DNA of 45,454 nt from UBA4615 sp044368415 (lineage in GTDB: Bacteria; Pseudomonadota; Gammaproteobacteria; Burkholderiales; Burkholderiaceae_E), in assembly GCA_044368415.1 (NCBI GenBank), contig JBIPLJ010000036.1, positions 1 to 45,454 on the forward strand, in the 5' to 3' direction. Made by a program: the position numbers and the translations under genes. The notes under the pieces are model-generated. The model worked only from the letters and a program-made list of their open reading frames with translations, did no database searches and had not been told where the DNA came from. How positions within the stretch are numbered: the first letter of the stretch is position 1; every line of letters starts with the position of its first letter. This document shows, piece after piece, positions 9,841 through 18,875 of the stretch.

Positions 9841-10521
9841 TCAGCCGGCGCGCGTGATCACCCGCAGCGTATTCGGCCGGCCGGCGCCTCGCAGCACCTC
9901 GAGGCGCGCGCCATTGACCGCTGCGAGCAACGCCGAGATCGGCAGCCCGAGGGCCAGACCGGTCGGATCGCCGACCGAGGCGGCCGGCCGGCCGGGACGC
10001 AGTGCCGCCAGGGCCCAGCGGGGCAGCGCCTCGCCCGGATTCGTCACCGAGATCTGGTAGCCGCCCACCCCGGGAGCACCACGAACCCGCACCGTGGCCC
10101 CCGCCGGCGCGTGCTGGCAGGCGTTGTCCACCAGCTCCTGCAGCAGCCGCGACAGGTCGCCGAAGTCGAAGCGCACCGTCGCCGGCACCACGTCGATCGC
10201 GAGCGAGCGGCCCCCGGGCAGCGGCGCGAGCGTGCGCCGCACCGCGACGTCCGGCGCGGTGGGCGCGAAACAGCCGGGTGCGTCCGGCACCAGCACCGGC
10301 GCGAGGGCGGCCATCACACGCGCCGTGTCGAGGCGCGTCGGCGGCGGGAAGGCCTCGCCCACCACCGGTCCGGACGCCAGCCGCTCCACGAGCGCGACGC
10401 GCTCGAGGAAGCGCGAGGTGTAACGCGAGGGCACCGATTCGGAATCGGGCGTCTGATGCCGGACGCGCAGCTGGCTCGGCAGCGTCTCGAATCGGATCGC
10501 GGACTGCAGGTAGATGGACAT
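9841..10521 (-). CDS. Stand-alone histidine-kinase-like ATPase (HATPase_c) protein
   Basis: A 226-residue protein whose C-terminal half is a HATPase_c domain: N box LLQELVDNACQHAPAGATV near residues 128-146, an atypical G1 region (VTNPGEALP instead of DxGxG) and G2-like TGLALGLPIS near 190. The N-terminal half has a segment SRYTSRFLERVALVERLAS that could be a helical dimerisation remnant, but no H-box histidine is recognisable and there are no membrane spans. It may be a sensor ATPase or anti-sigma-like kinase acting with the adjacent NarL-type regulator; that is inference from position. The start at ATG 10521 is the only reasonable one. Confidence 0.75.
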   Translation of the reverse strand: MSIYLQSAIRFETLPSQLRVRHQTPDSESVPSRYTSRFLERVALVERLASGPVVGEAFPPPTRLDTARVMAALAPVLVPDAPGCFAPTAPDVAVRRTLAPLPGGRSLAIDVVPATVRFDFGDLSRLLQELVDNACQHAPAGATVRVRGAPGVGGYQISVTNPGEALPRWALAALRPGRPAASVGDPTGLALGLPISALLAAVNGARLEVLRGAGRPNTLRVITRAG

Positions 10522-10734
10522 CGAGTGGCCTCGGCAGGGTGCTGGTCGTCAGACCGGGAGAACGTGGCCAGATCGTAGGGACACGCTGCCCGCGGCGCAC
10601 CCGGGTCGACACCGGGGATTCGCCCCGGTCAATCCCCTGTCCTGCACATATCCGGACATCGGTCACGCCCGCGTCGTGACCTGCGTCACGGGATCGTCCA
10701 CGTGTCCGAATACCCCGCGACCGATGGGCGGCGC

Positions 10735-10764
10735 TTTCGACCGGTTGCCGAAGGTCGCTATACT
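10735..10764 (+). promoter_or_regulatory. Promoter of the ahcY operon
   Basis: TTTCGA (10735-10740) and TATACT (10759-10764) are separated by 18 bp. Transcription would start at about 10771, exactly at the first nucleotide of the SAH riboswitch, which supports the assignment. Confidence 0.65.
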
Positions 10765-10770
10765 CGCCGC

Positions 10771-10830
10771 TGCCGAGGAGCGCTGCGACCCGAAGGGGCC
10801 AGGCTCGGCGATCACAACTGCGCTCGCAAC
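10771..10830 (+). promoter_or_regulatory. S-adenosylhomocysteine (SAH) riboswitch
   Basis: The element matches the SAH aptamer closely: P1 GCCGAG 10772-10777 with CTCGGC 10804-10809; immediately 3' of the first P1 strand, GAGCGC 10778-10783 pairs with GCGCTC 10820-10825 to form the pseudoknot; the conserved CTGCGACC and GGCCAGGCTCGG segments are present, with a small P2 (CCC-GAA-GGG). SAH riboswitches bind S-adenosylhomocysteine and activate genes that recycle it. The downstream genes are ahcY, tlyA and metF, a fitting target set. Confidence 0.93.
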
Positions 10831-10862
10831 GGTCATTCGACCCTTGCGGGCGTTTTGTTTTT
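10820..10862 (+). terminator. Regulated intrinsic terminator of the SAH riboswitch
   Basis: CGCTCGCAA (10821-10829) pairs along its whole length (one G-U) with TTGCGGGCG (10844-10852); after a C-C mismatch the stem continues as GGTC/GACC with an ATTC loop. TTTTGTTTTT follows directly (10853-10862). The first bases of the 5' arm are also the pseudoknot strand of the riboswitch, so the terminator and the SAH-bound fold exclude each other. SAH binding should therefore prevent termination. Confidence 0.88.
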
Positions 10863-10899
10863 CCGGCACGCCCGGGACCCTCAGCGGTCCTCGTGCCGG
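10863..10899 (+). other. Second large hairpin in the ahcY leader
   Basis: CCGGCACG (10863-10870) pairs perfectly with CGTGCCGG (10892-10899), and inside it GGACC (10875-10879) pairs with GGTCC (10886-10890). It starts directly after the terminator T-tract and ends about 50 nt before the GGAG ribosome site. No T-tract follows. It may protect the 5' end of the read-through transcript; this is inference. Confidence 0.5.
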
Positions 10900-10962
10900 G
10901 CGAACACCGCGCTCGCCCAAGCCAGCGGCGCCCTCGGGCGTCCGAACCGACGGAGCAAAACA

Positions 10963-12387
<1,425 letters not shown>

Positions 12388-12400
12388 GTCCGGCCGTCCC

Positions 12401-13192
12401 TTGGGGCGCGCCGACGTCGAGCTGGTCGCACGCGGCCTGGCCGCATCGCGCAGTGCCGCGCAGCGGCTGATCGCCGACGGTGCGGTCTCCCGGGCCGGTG
12501 GCGCGCGAATCGAGCGGGCGTCCCAGCAGGTGGGGCCGCTCGAAGCGCTGCGGGTCGCCGACTCGGACGAGACCCGCTTCGTGTCGCGCGCGGGGGCCAA
12601 GCTGGCTCACGCGCTCGCCGAGGCAGGCATCGACCCGACGGGCCGCACCGTGCTCGACCTCGGCATGTCCACCGGCGGCTTCGCCGACTGCCTGCTGCAG
12701 GCGGGCGCGGCGCGGGTGGTGGGCATCGAGGTCGGTCACGGGCAGCTGCACCCGCGGCTGCGCGACGACCCGAGGGTTCACTGCGTCGAGCGACTGAACG
12801 TGCGCGACGCGACGCCCGAGCACCTGGCGGGCAGCGTGCCCGACGCGCCCTCCAACGGCTTCGATATGGCGGTCGCCGACCTGTCGTTCATCTCGCTCGC
12901 GAAGGTGTTGCCCGCGGCCGATGCGCTGCTCGCGCCGGGCGCGACGGTGCTGATGCTGGTCAAGCCGCAGTTCGAGCTCGGCCCGTCGGCGCTCGACGGC
13001 CGCGGCATCGTGACCGACGCGGCCGGCCGTGCACGCGCCTCGGCGCAAGTGGCCGACGCTTGTCGGGCGCTCGGCTGGGCCGTTCACCGTGCCTTCGACA
13101 GCGCGCTGCCGGGTGGCGACGGCAACCGAGAATCTTTCCTCCATGCGAGCGTGCCCGCCGCGCGCCCGCACCGAACCCGGATCCCACGATGA
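12401..13192 (+). CDS. tlyA: TlyA-type rRNA 2'-O-methyltransferase (hemolysin TlyA family)
   Basis: A 263-residue protein with an N-terminal S4 RNA-binding domain (GRADVELVARGLAASRSAAQ) and an FtsJ-like Rossmann fold (VLDLGMSTGGFADCLLQAGA). Candidate K-D-K-E catalytic residues are in RAGAKL, VADLSFISL, LVKPQFELG and GNRESFL. TlyA enzymes 2'-O-methylate cytidines in 16S and/or 23S rRNA using SAM. I prefer TTG 12401, which starts exactly at the S4 domain 13 nt after ahcY; ATG 12353 would add a Ser/Thr/Pro-rich stretch encoded within the conserved ahcY tail. Neither has a good ribosome site. The stop overlaps metF as ATGA. Confidence 0.9.
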   Translation: MGRADVELVARGLAASRSAAQRLIADGAVSRAGGARIERASQQVGPLEALRVADSDETRFVSRAGAKLAHALAEAGIDPTGRTVLDLGMSTGGFADCLLQAGAARVVGIEVGHGQLHPRLRDDPRVHCVERLNVRDATPEHLAGSVPDAPSNGFDMAVADLSFISLAKVLPAADALLAPGATVLMLVKPQFELGPSALDGRGIVTDAAGRARASAQVADACRALGWAVHRAFDSALPGGDGNRESFLHASVPAARPHRTRIPR

Positions 13193-14025
13193 CCCCGTCC
13201 CGCATTCCGGTCAGCTTCGAATTCTTCCCACCCAACACGCCGGAAGGGCTGGCCAAGCTGCGCGAGACGCGCCGTGCGCTCGCCGCGCTCGAGCCCGAGT
13301 TCTTCAGCGTCACCTTCGGCGCCGGCGGCTCGACCCGCGACAAGTCCCTCAGCGTGGTCGATGAGATCGCCACCGAAGGCCATTCGGTCGCGCCGCACCT
13401 GTCCTGCGTGGGAGCGACCCGCGAGGGCATCGCCGAGCTGCTCGAGCACTGGCGCGCGCGCGGCGTGCGCCGCCTGGTCGCGCTGCGCGGCGACCAGCCC
13501 TCGGGCATGGTCGACGTCGGTGAGTTCCGATACGCGTCCGACCTGGTCGCGTTCGTGCGCGAGCGCACCGGCGACTGGTTCCGTATCGAGGTCGCCGCGT
13601 ACCCAGAGATGCATCCGCAGGCGGCCTCGCCGGCCGCGGACCTCTCGGCCTTCGTGCACAAGGTACGCGCAGGCGCCGATGCGGCGATCACGCAGTACTT
13701 CTTCAACGCGGACGCTTACTTCCGATTCGTCGACGCGGCGCGTGCCCAGGGCGTGACCGTGCCGATCGTGCCCGGCATCATGCCGATCACCAATTACACG
13801 CAGATCGCCCGCTTCTCGGACGCCTGCGGTGCGGAGATCCCGCGCTGGATCCGGCTTCGTCTGGCGGGCTTCGCGGACGACGTCGAGTCGCTGCGCGCTT
13901 TCGGCCACGACGTGGTCACGGCGCTGTGTGTGCGCCTGCTCGAGGGCGGTGCCCCGGGCATCCACTTCTACACGCTCAACCAGCCCGGCCCGAGCCGCGC
14001 GATCTGGCAGGCGATCCCGCGCTGA
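13189..14025 (+). CDS. metF: 5,10-methylenetetrahydrofolate reductase
   Basis: A 278-residue FAD-dependent TIM-barrel enzyme that makes 5-methyl-THF, the methyl donor for homocysteine remethylation. It starts MTPSRIPVSFEFFPPNTPEG, carries FFSVTFGAGGSTRD, LVALRGDQPSG, EVAAYPEMHP, DAAITQYFFNADAYFRF and PGIMPITNY, all standard MetF signatures. The length is the usual bacterial one. The ATG overlaps the tlyA stop (ATGA), so ahcY-tlyA-metF is one translationally linked operon under SAH-riboswitch control. Confidence 0.97.
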   Translation: MTPSRIPVSFEFFPPNTPEGLAKLRETRRALAALEPEFFSVTFGAGGSTRDKSLSVVDEIATEGHSVAPHLSCVGATREGIAELLEHWRARGVRRLVALRGDQPSGMVDVGEFRYASDLVAFVRERTGDWFRIEVAAYPEMHPQAASPAADLSAFVHKVRAGADAAITQYFFNADAYFRFVDAARAQGVTVPIVPGIMPITNYTQIARFSDACGAEIPRWIRLRLAGFADDVESLRAFGHDVVTALCVRLLEGGAPGIHFYTLNQPGPSRAIWQAIPR

Positions 14026-14106
14026 CCGCGGGCTGCCGTCCGAAGCCAGACCGCGTCCGCCCGTCGGACGACCGTGCGGTCCACGCACCGCCGGCCCGTT
14101 AATCGG

Positions 14107-14136
14107 TTGGAACCGGACACGGTGGCCAGCTACCCT
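14107..14136 (+). promoter_or_regulatory. Candidate promoter of the HD-GYP-like gene
   Basis: TTGGAA (14107-14112) and TACCCT (14131-14136) are separated by 18 bp and lie between metF and the next start codon at 14222, giving a leader of about 80 nt. This was recognised by eye only. Confidence 0.4.
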
Positions 14137-14221
14137 GTCCACAGGGGTGGTGCGGCCCGCCGCCCGCCCGGTTTCGACTGACGGACACGGATCGGTGCAG
14201 AACAGCAGGCACGAAGAGTTA

Positions 14222-15847
14222 ATGGAACCCGATAACGCGGTGGCGATGATCACGGCGAGCCGTCGCTATCAGATCGCGTCCGAGTCCCTGGAGCTCGGCA
14301 TGTTCATCGCCGAGCTCGACCGGCCCTGGCTCGACACACCTTTTCTGTTGAAGGGCTTCCTCGCGGACAGCCAGGTCGAGATCGACACGCTACGCAAGTG
14401 CTGCAGTTACGTGTACGTCGACCTGGAGATGTCGAGTCCCGAAGTGGCCGACTCGGTCCGTCGGGCGGAGATGCGCGGCGACGTGGCGCCGGCACCGCCC
14501 GAGCCACCGGCCAAGGTCGTCGCGTCCGCGGGACCCGATAAGACGCCGCCGCCGAAGGCGGCCCCCTTGGACAAGACGCACGTCGAGCGCCGCGGCGCGC
14601 TATCCGGCGCCGGCCGCGTGTTCAAGACCCGCGCGGACGTCCGGATCAGCTCCGACACGCGCCAGCGCTTCCGGGATTTTGTACGCCAGAGCTCGGGCTC
14701 GGGACGCGACGAAAACCTGGGTCTGCTCGCCCGCACCGTCGACTGGTTCCGCGGGCTGCGCAGCGGCAAGGCCGTTCCGGCCACCGCTGGAGACCGCAAC
14801 CGCGCGAGCCGCGATGCCATCCGGGACTGGCTGCCCACCGACATCCAGCTCCGGACCTACAACGAGGTGCGCAGCTTCCAGCAGGAGCTACCTCGGGCCC
14901 GCTCAGCATTCGGCCGCGGTGAGGAAGCGCTGATGGCGGTGGTCACCGACGTGAAGGACGGTCGGGTCCCTCAGGTCGCCGCGGTGGCCGCCGCCGTCGA
15001 TAACATGGTCGCGAGCATGATCGACAACCCCGACGCGCTGATGTGGGTGGGCCGGCTGCGCCAGGAGGACGCCAACCCCAACAAACATGGCGTGAAGGTC
15101 GCTCTGTACCTGATCGCGCTCGGCAGGCATCTCGGCTTCCCGAAGCGCGAGCTCGGCCTGCTCGGCATGATCGGCATGCTTGCGGACGTCGGCAAGATCC
15201 GGCTGCCTCGCGCGCTGCTCGACAAGCCCGGCATGCTGACTTCGGCCGAGTTCGAGCTCATCAAAGAGCACGTACGCCTGGGCGTCGACGTGTTGAACGA
15301 GACCGGCGAGCTGCCGATCGAAGTGGCGCTCGGCATCAGTCAGCACCACGAGCGGCTTGACGGCAGCGGCTATCCGAAGGGCCTCAAGGGCAACGACATC
15401 AGCATCTACGGGCGGATGGCGGCGATCGCCGACAGCTTCGCCGCGCTGATCGCGCCGCGCGCTTACGCGGACCCGTCGGCACCGCAGGACGCGCTGATGA
15501 ACCTCTACGAATGGGCAGGCAGCTCGTTCCACGAGCCGCTGGTTGAGCAGTTCGTGCAGGCGGTGGGGGTCTTCCCCGTCGGCAGCCTCGCCGAACTCTC
15601 GAGCGGCGAGGTCGCGATCGTTGTCGCGCACAACCGAGTGCGCCGCCTCGAGCCCCGCGTTCTGGTGCTGACCTGGCCGGACAAGGCGCCGCTGGCCGAG
15701 CCAATCGAGCGCGACCTGTTGTCCTCATCGGGTTACAGCTCGAGGCGGCTGCGGATCGTGCGCGGTCTGCCGTCGGGGGCCCACGGGCTGAAGCTGCACG
15801 ACTACTACCTCCCGGGAATCGCCCGCGCCACGGGCGTCCCCGGCTGA
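14222..15847 (+). CDS. DUF3391/HD-GYP domain protein with degenerate HD motif
   Basis: A 541-residue protein starting at ATG 14222 (AGAG upstream). Residues about 10-80 resemble the DUF3391 domain (LELGMFIAELDRPWLDTPF), followed by a Pro/Lys-rich linker and a C-terminal HD-GYP domain from about residue 280. HD-GYP enzymes hydrolyse cyclic di-GMP to GMP. Here the first His (NKHGVKVALY, near 288), the HH pair and the GYP loop (QHHERLDGSGYPKG, near 375-388) are present, but the central HD pair reads ADVGK (near 321) instead of HDIGK, so a metal-ligand histidine is missing. It may bind rather than hydrolyse c-di-GMP, or use an altered metal centre. No membrane spans or sensor domain are seen. Confidence 0.88.
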   Translation: MEPDNAVAMITASRRYQIASESLELGMFIAELDRPWLDTPFLLKGFLADSQVEIDTLRKCCSYVYVDLEMSSPEVADSVRRAEMRGDVAPAPPEPPAKVVASAGPDKTPPPKAAPLDKTHVERRGALSGAGRVFKTRADVRISSDTRQRFRDFVRQSSGSGRDENLGLLARTVDWFRGLRSGKAVPATAGDRNRASRDAIRDWLPTDIQLRTYNEVRSFQQELPRARSAFGRGEEALMAVVTDVKDGRVPQVAAVAAAVDNMVASMIDNPDALMWVGRLRQEDANPNKHGVKVALYLIALGRHLGFPKRELGLLGMIGMLADVGKIRLPRALLDKPGMLTSAEFELIKEHVRLGVDVLNETGELPIEVALGISQHHERLDGSGYPKGLKGNDISIYGRMAAIADSFAALIAPRAYADPSAPQDALMNLYEWAGSSFHEPLVEQFVQAVGVFPVGSLAELSSGEVAIVVAHNRVRRLEPRVLVLTWPDKAPLAEPIERDLLSSSGYSSRRLRIVRGLPSGAHGLKLHDYYLPGIARATGVPG

Positions 15848-15968
15848 AGGGGCCGGCGCCGCGCGCAGGGCTCAACGGATGCCCTCGGAGGCCCTGGGCA
15901 TCTCGATGCAGGTGAGTCTGAACCTGTCGGCGCTGACGCTAGAGGGCGCGACCTGGCTGGCGCGCGCT

Positions 15969-16601
15969 TCAACGCACAGTCCCTGAGTGCGTCGGAAACA
16001 CTCGGGACGGCGTGACCACCGCGTCGAGCGCGCGGTCGGTCGGCAGCGGCTCAAAGCCCTCGAGCAGCGCCTCGTCCCAGGCCACGCCGATGGCGCGCGG
16101 CGCCGGCAGGCCGTCGGCGTCGAGCGCGGCCAGGCTGCGGTCGTAGAAGCCGCCCCCGTAACCCAGTCGCTGACAGTCGGCGGAGAATCCCACGCAGGGC
16201 ACGATCAGGACCGTTGGCCGCAACGCGCGGTCGGCCGCTGGCCTCGGGATGCCCCAGACCCCGGGTACTGTCGGGTCCCCGAGACGCCACTCGACGAAGC
16301 GCAGCGGCGTGTGCGGGGCGTCGACCACGGGCAGCGCCAGCCGCGCGCCGGCCTCGGCCCAGCGCCGCGGCAAGGGATCGAGCGAGGGCTCGCCACGGAT
16401 CGGCCAATAGAGCGCGATCGCCTGCCCGAAGACGTCGCCGAGCAACGCCTCGAGACGCCCGACGAGGGCCTGGTTCGCCATGTGTCGCCCGTGCGCGAGC
16501 GGCTGTCGGCGGGCCTCGAGAAGGGCCGTGCGGAGCGCCGTTCTCGCGGGATCGGCCGAGGGGGTGCGTGCTATCCTCGATGCGTCATTCCGGTCCGTCA
16601 T
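15969..16601 (-). CDS. 5-formyltetrahydrofolate cyclo-ligase
   Basis: A 210-residue enzyme of the YgfA/MTHFS family, which uses ATP to convert 5-formyl-THF to 5,10-methenyl-THF. Visible motifs are the N-terminal RTALRTALLEARRQ, YWPIRGEPSLDPL, VPCVGFSADCQRLGYGGGFYDRSL (the phosphate-binding GYGGGFYDR signature) and GVAWDEALLEGFEPLPTDRALDAVVT. ATG 16601 is close to and divergent from slt (38 bp between starts). It is the third folate/one-carbon gene within 10 kb. The common ssrS (6S RNA) neighbour of ygfA was looked for and not found. Confidence 0.93.
   Translation of the reverse strand: MTDRNDASRIARTPSADPARTALRTALLEARRQPLAHGRHMANQALVGRLEALLGDVFGQAIALYWPIRGEPSLDPLPRRWAEAGARLALPVVDAPHTPLRFVEWRLGDPTVPGVWGIPRPAADRALRPTVLIVPCVGFSADCQRLGYGGGFYDRSLAALDADGLPAPRAIGVAWDEALLEGFEPLPTDRALDAVVTPSRVFPTHSGTVR
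16572..16577 (+). promoter_or_regulatory. Candidate -10 box for slt
   Basis: GCTATCCT places TATCCT 63 nt upstream of the slt ATG, inside the first codons of the divergent cyclo-ligase gene. The -35 is weak. Confidence 0.3.
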
Positions 16602-16639
16602 GGCCTTCGGTCGGGCCTCCCCCCCTCGCAGTGCACAGC

Positions 16640-18718
16640 ATGAAGTCGCCAGCAGGTTTCCGGCACGTCGGGCGGCTTCTGCCCGCGTTGATTGTAGGCG
16701 CGATCACCCTCGCCCCCGTGCTGCGGGCAGAGGCCTCGCAGCCCATGAACGCGAACTCGAGACCCGCGGCCAAGCCGGCCCAGAAGTCCGCAGCGCAGCC
16801 CGCGCCGCCACAACGTGCGGCCGAGCCGTCCAGTGCCGACGACGCTTTCATGCAGGCCCGAGCCGCCGCGGCGCGCGGCGACACCGGACGCATCGAGCAG
16901 CTTGCGCCGCAGCTCGGAGCAAGCCATCCGCTCGCCGGCTACGTCGACTACTGGCGTCTTCGCGGGCAGCTCGCCGAGGTGGGTGGCGACACCCCTGGCC
17001 CGCTCGACGCCGACGCACGAACCTTCGTAGCCCGGCATGCCGGCTCGCTGATCGGCGATCTCGCGCTCCGTGACTGGCTGATGTCGCTCGGCCGGCGACA
17101 GGTGTGGGGCACCTTCGACGAGGTGCTGCCCGGGCTGGTGGCCCGCGAGGACCTCGCCGTGCGCTGCTACGCGCTGCAGTCGCGCGCCGCCGGCAACGAG
17201 GCGGTGCTCGCCGGGGCGCGCGAGTTGCTGATGCAACCCCGCGAGCTGCCCGACGCCTGCAACGGCCTGCTCGGCGCGTTGATCGCCTCCGGGCAGGCGG
17301 GCGCCCAGGACCTGTGGTGGCGGCTCGAGGCCGCGCTCGAGTCGGGATCCGCGCCAGCCGTGCGTCGTGCGGCCTCCGCAGCCGTGCCGCGCCTCGAGCC
17401 GAAGCAGCTCGACTCGCTTCTTGCCCGGCCGGCCGGTGCGCTCCAAGGCGCGCCCTCACGCGAGGTCGCGGTCATCGCAATGACCACGCTGTCGCGCACC
17501 GATCCGGCCGAGGCCGCCGCGCGTATGGCCGACGTCGGCCCGAAGCTGCGGGCCGCCGACCGCAGCTTCGTCTGGGCACAGATCGCCGCCAACGGCATGC
17601 GCAGGCTGCTGCCCGAATCGAACGAGTGGGCCCGCCAGGCTCGTGGCGCGCGCGCGAGCGACGAGACCCTGGGCTGGATCACCCGCGCGGCGCTGCGCGC
17701 CGGCGACTGGCCGGCGGTGCGCACGACGATCGAGCGCATGAGCGAGGCCGGCCGCGCCGACCCGACCTGGACCTACTGGCTCGCCCGGTCGCTGGCCGCC
17801 GACACCGCGCGCCCCGAGTCGATGCACCAGGCACGCGTGCTCTACACCTCGATCGCGGGCCGGGCCGACTTCTACTCGCAGCTCGCCAGCGAGGAGCTGG
17901 GCCTGCAGCTCGTGCTGCCGCGAGCCGCCGTGCCGCCCGGCGAGGCTGAGCTCGCGGACGCGCGCGCCCTGCCCGGCATCGTGCGGGCGCTCAAGTTCTA
18001 CGAGCTCGGCCTGCGCGTCGAGGGCAATCGTGAATGGAACTTCACCATGCGCGGCCTGGGTGACCGCCAGCTGCTCGCAGCCGCCGAAGCCGCCCGGCGC
18101 CTCGGGCTGCTCGACAGGACGGTCAATGCCGCCGACCGCACGCGCAGCGAGCACAACTACGCGCTGCGCTATCCCGCGCCGTTCTCCGAGCGACTGCGCC
18201 CGATCGCGCGCTCGCAGGGCCTGGACGTCGCCTGGGTCTACGGGCTGATCCGCCAGGAGTCTCGCTTCGTGAACGATGCGCGCTCGCCGGTCGGCGCCTC
18301 GGGCCTGATGCAGATCATGCCGGCCACCGCGAAATGGATCGCGAAGAAGATGGGCGCGCGCGACTTCACGCCTTCGCAGATCAACGAGCTCGACACCAAC
18401 TTGCAGTTTGGCAGCTTCTATCTGAAGACGGTGTACGACGACCTCGACCGGTCGCCGGTGCTCGCTTCTGCCGCCTACAACGCGGGTCCGGGACGGCCGC
18501 GCTCGTGGCGCGGCACGCTGCCGCAGTCGGTCGAGGGCGCAGTCTTCGCCGAGATCGTGCCGTTCAACGAGACCCGCGGCTACGTCAAACACGTGCTGTC
18601 GAACGCCGTCTGGTACGCGGCGCTGTTCACCGGCGAGCCGCAATCGCTCAAGGCACTGCTCGGCGAGGTGCGGCCGGGTCCGAGCGCTACCGCGACCGCC
18701 TCGCCCGGCGGCGACTGA
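16640..18718 (+). CDS. slt: Soluble lytic murein transglycosylase (Slt70 family)
   Basis: A 692-residue periplasmic enzyme cleaving peptidoglycan glycan strands to 1,6-anhydromuropeptides. The ATG at 16640 gives a Sec signal peptide (hydrophobic LLPALIVGAITLAPVL, then AEA cleavage region). Residues about 60-500 form the helical superhelix (U and L domains). The C-terminal SLT domain contains the catalytic Glu near residue 539 in LIRQESRFV, then GASGLMQIMPATAKWIAKKM, LDTNLQFGSFYL and the AAYNAGPGR motif. The length fits the family. It is probably monocistronic or co-transcribed weakly with the next gene, 157 bp away. Confidence 0.95.
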   Translation: MKSPAGFRHVGRLLPALIVGAITLAPVLRAEASQPMNANSRPAAKPAQKSAAQPAPPQRAAEPSSADDAFMQARAAAARGDTGRIEQLAPQLGASHPLAGYVDYWRLRGQLAEVGGDTPGPLDADARTFVARHAGSLIGDLALRDWLMSLGRRQVWGTFDEVLPGLVAREDLAVRCYALQSRAAGNEAVLAGARELLMQPRELPDACNGLLGALIASGQAGAQDLWWRLEAALESGSAPAVRRAASAAVPRLEPKQLDSLLARPAGALQGAPSREVAVIAMTTLSRTDPAEAAARMADVGPKLRAADRSFVWAQIAANGMRRLLPESNEWARQARGARASDETLGWITRAALRAGDWPAVRTTIERMSEAGRADPTWTYWLARSLAADTARPESMHQARVLYTSIAGRADFYSQLASEELGLQLVLPRAAVPPGEAELADARALPGIVRALKFYELGLRVEGNREWNFTMRGLGDRQLLAAAEAARRLGLLDRTVNAADRTRSEHNYALRYPAPFSERLRPIARSQGLDVAWVYGLIRQESRFVNDARSPVGASGLMQIMPATAKWIAKKMGARDFTPSQINELDTNLQFGSFYLKTVYDDLDRSPVLASAAYNAGPGRPRSWRGTLPQSVEGAVFAEIVPFNETRGYVKHVLSNAVWYAALFTGEPQSLKALLGEVRPGPSATATASPGGD

Positions 18719-18780
18719 CCGGCCGGCGCCCCCCCGGAGTCGCCCGCAGGGCCGACGCGGGCTGCCGCACCGCTTCGCGC

Positions 18781-18786
18781 TACGAT
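18781..18786 (+). promoter_or_regulatory. Candidate -10 box for the epimerase-cca operon
   Basis: GCTACGAT gives TACGAT about 90 nt upstream of the epimerase ATG at 18876, in the only gap between slt and this operon. No clear -35 is seen. Confidence 0.3.
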
Positions 18787-18875
18787 GTCGGAAGCAGGCC
18801 GCCCTGTTGACTGCCCGATACCGGTCTGCCTCCGATCCCCTCCCCTTGTGCCGCCCACAGCGGAATCACCCATCC

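Noticed and set aside
15848..15968. 6S RNA (ssrS) next to the 5-formyl-THF cyclo-ligase gene
   Set aside because: ssrS often neighbours ygfA, but neither side of the gene has room or the long imperfect hairpin with central bubble expected of 6S RNA.
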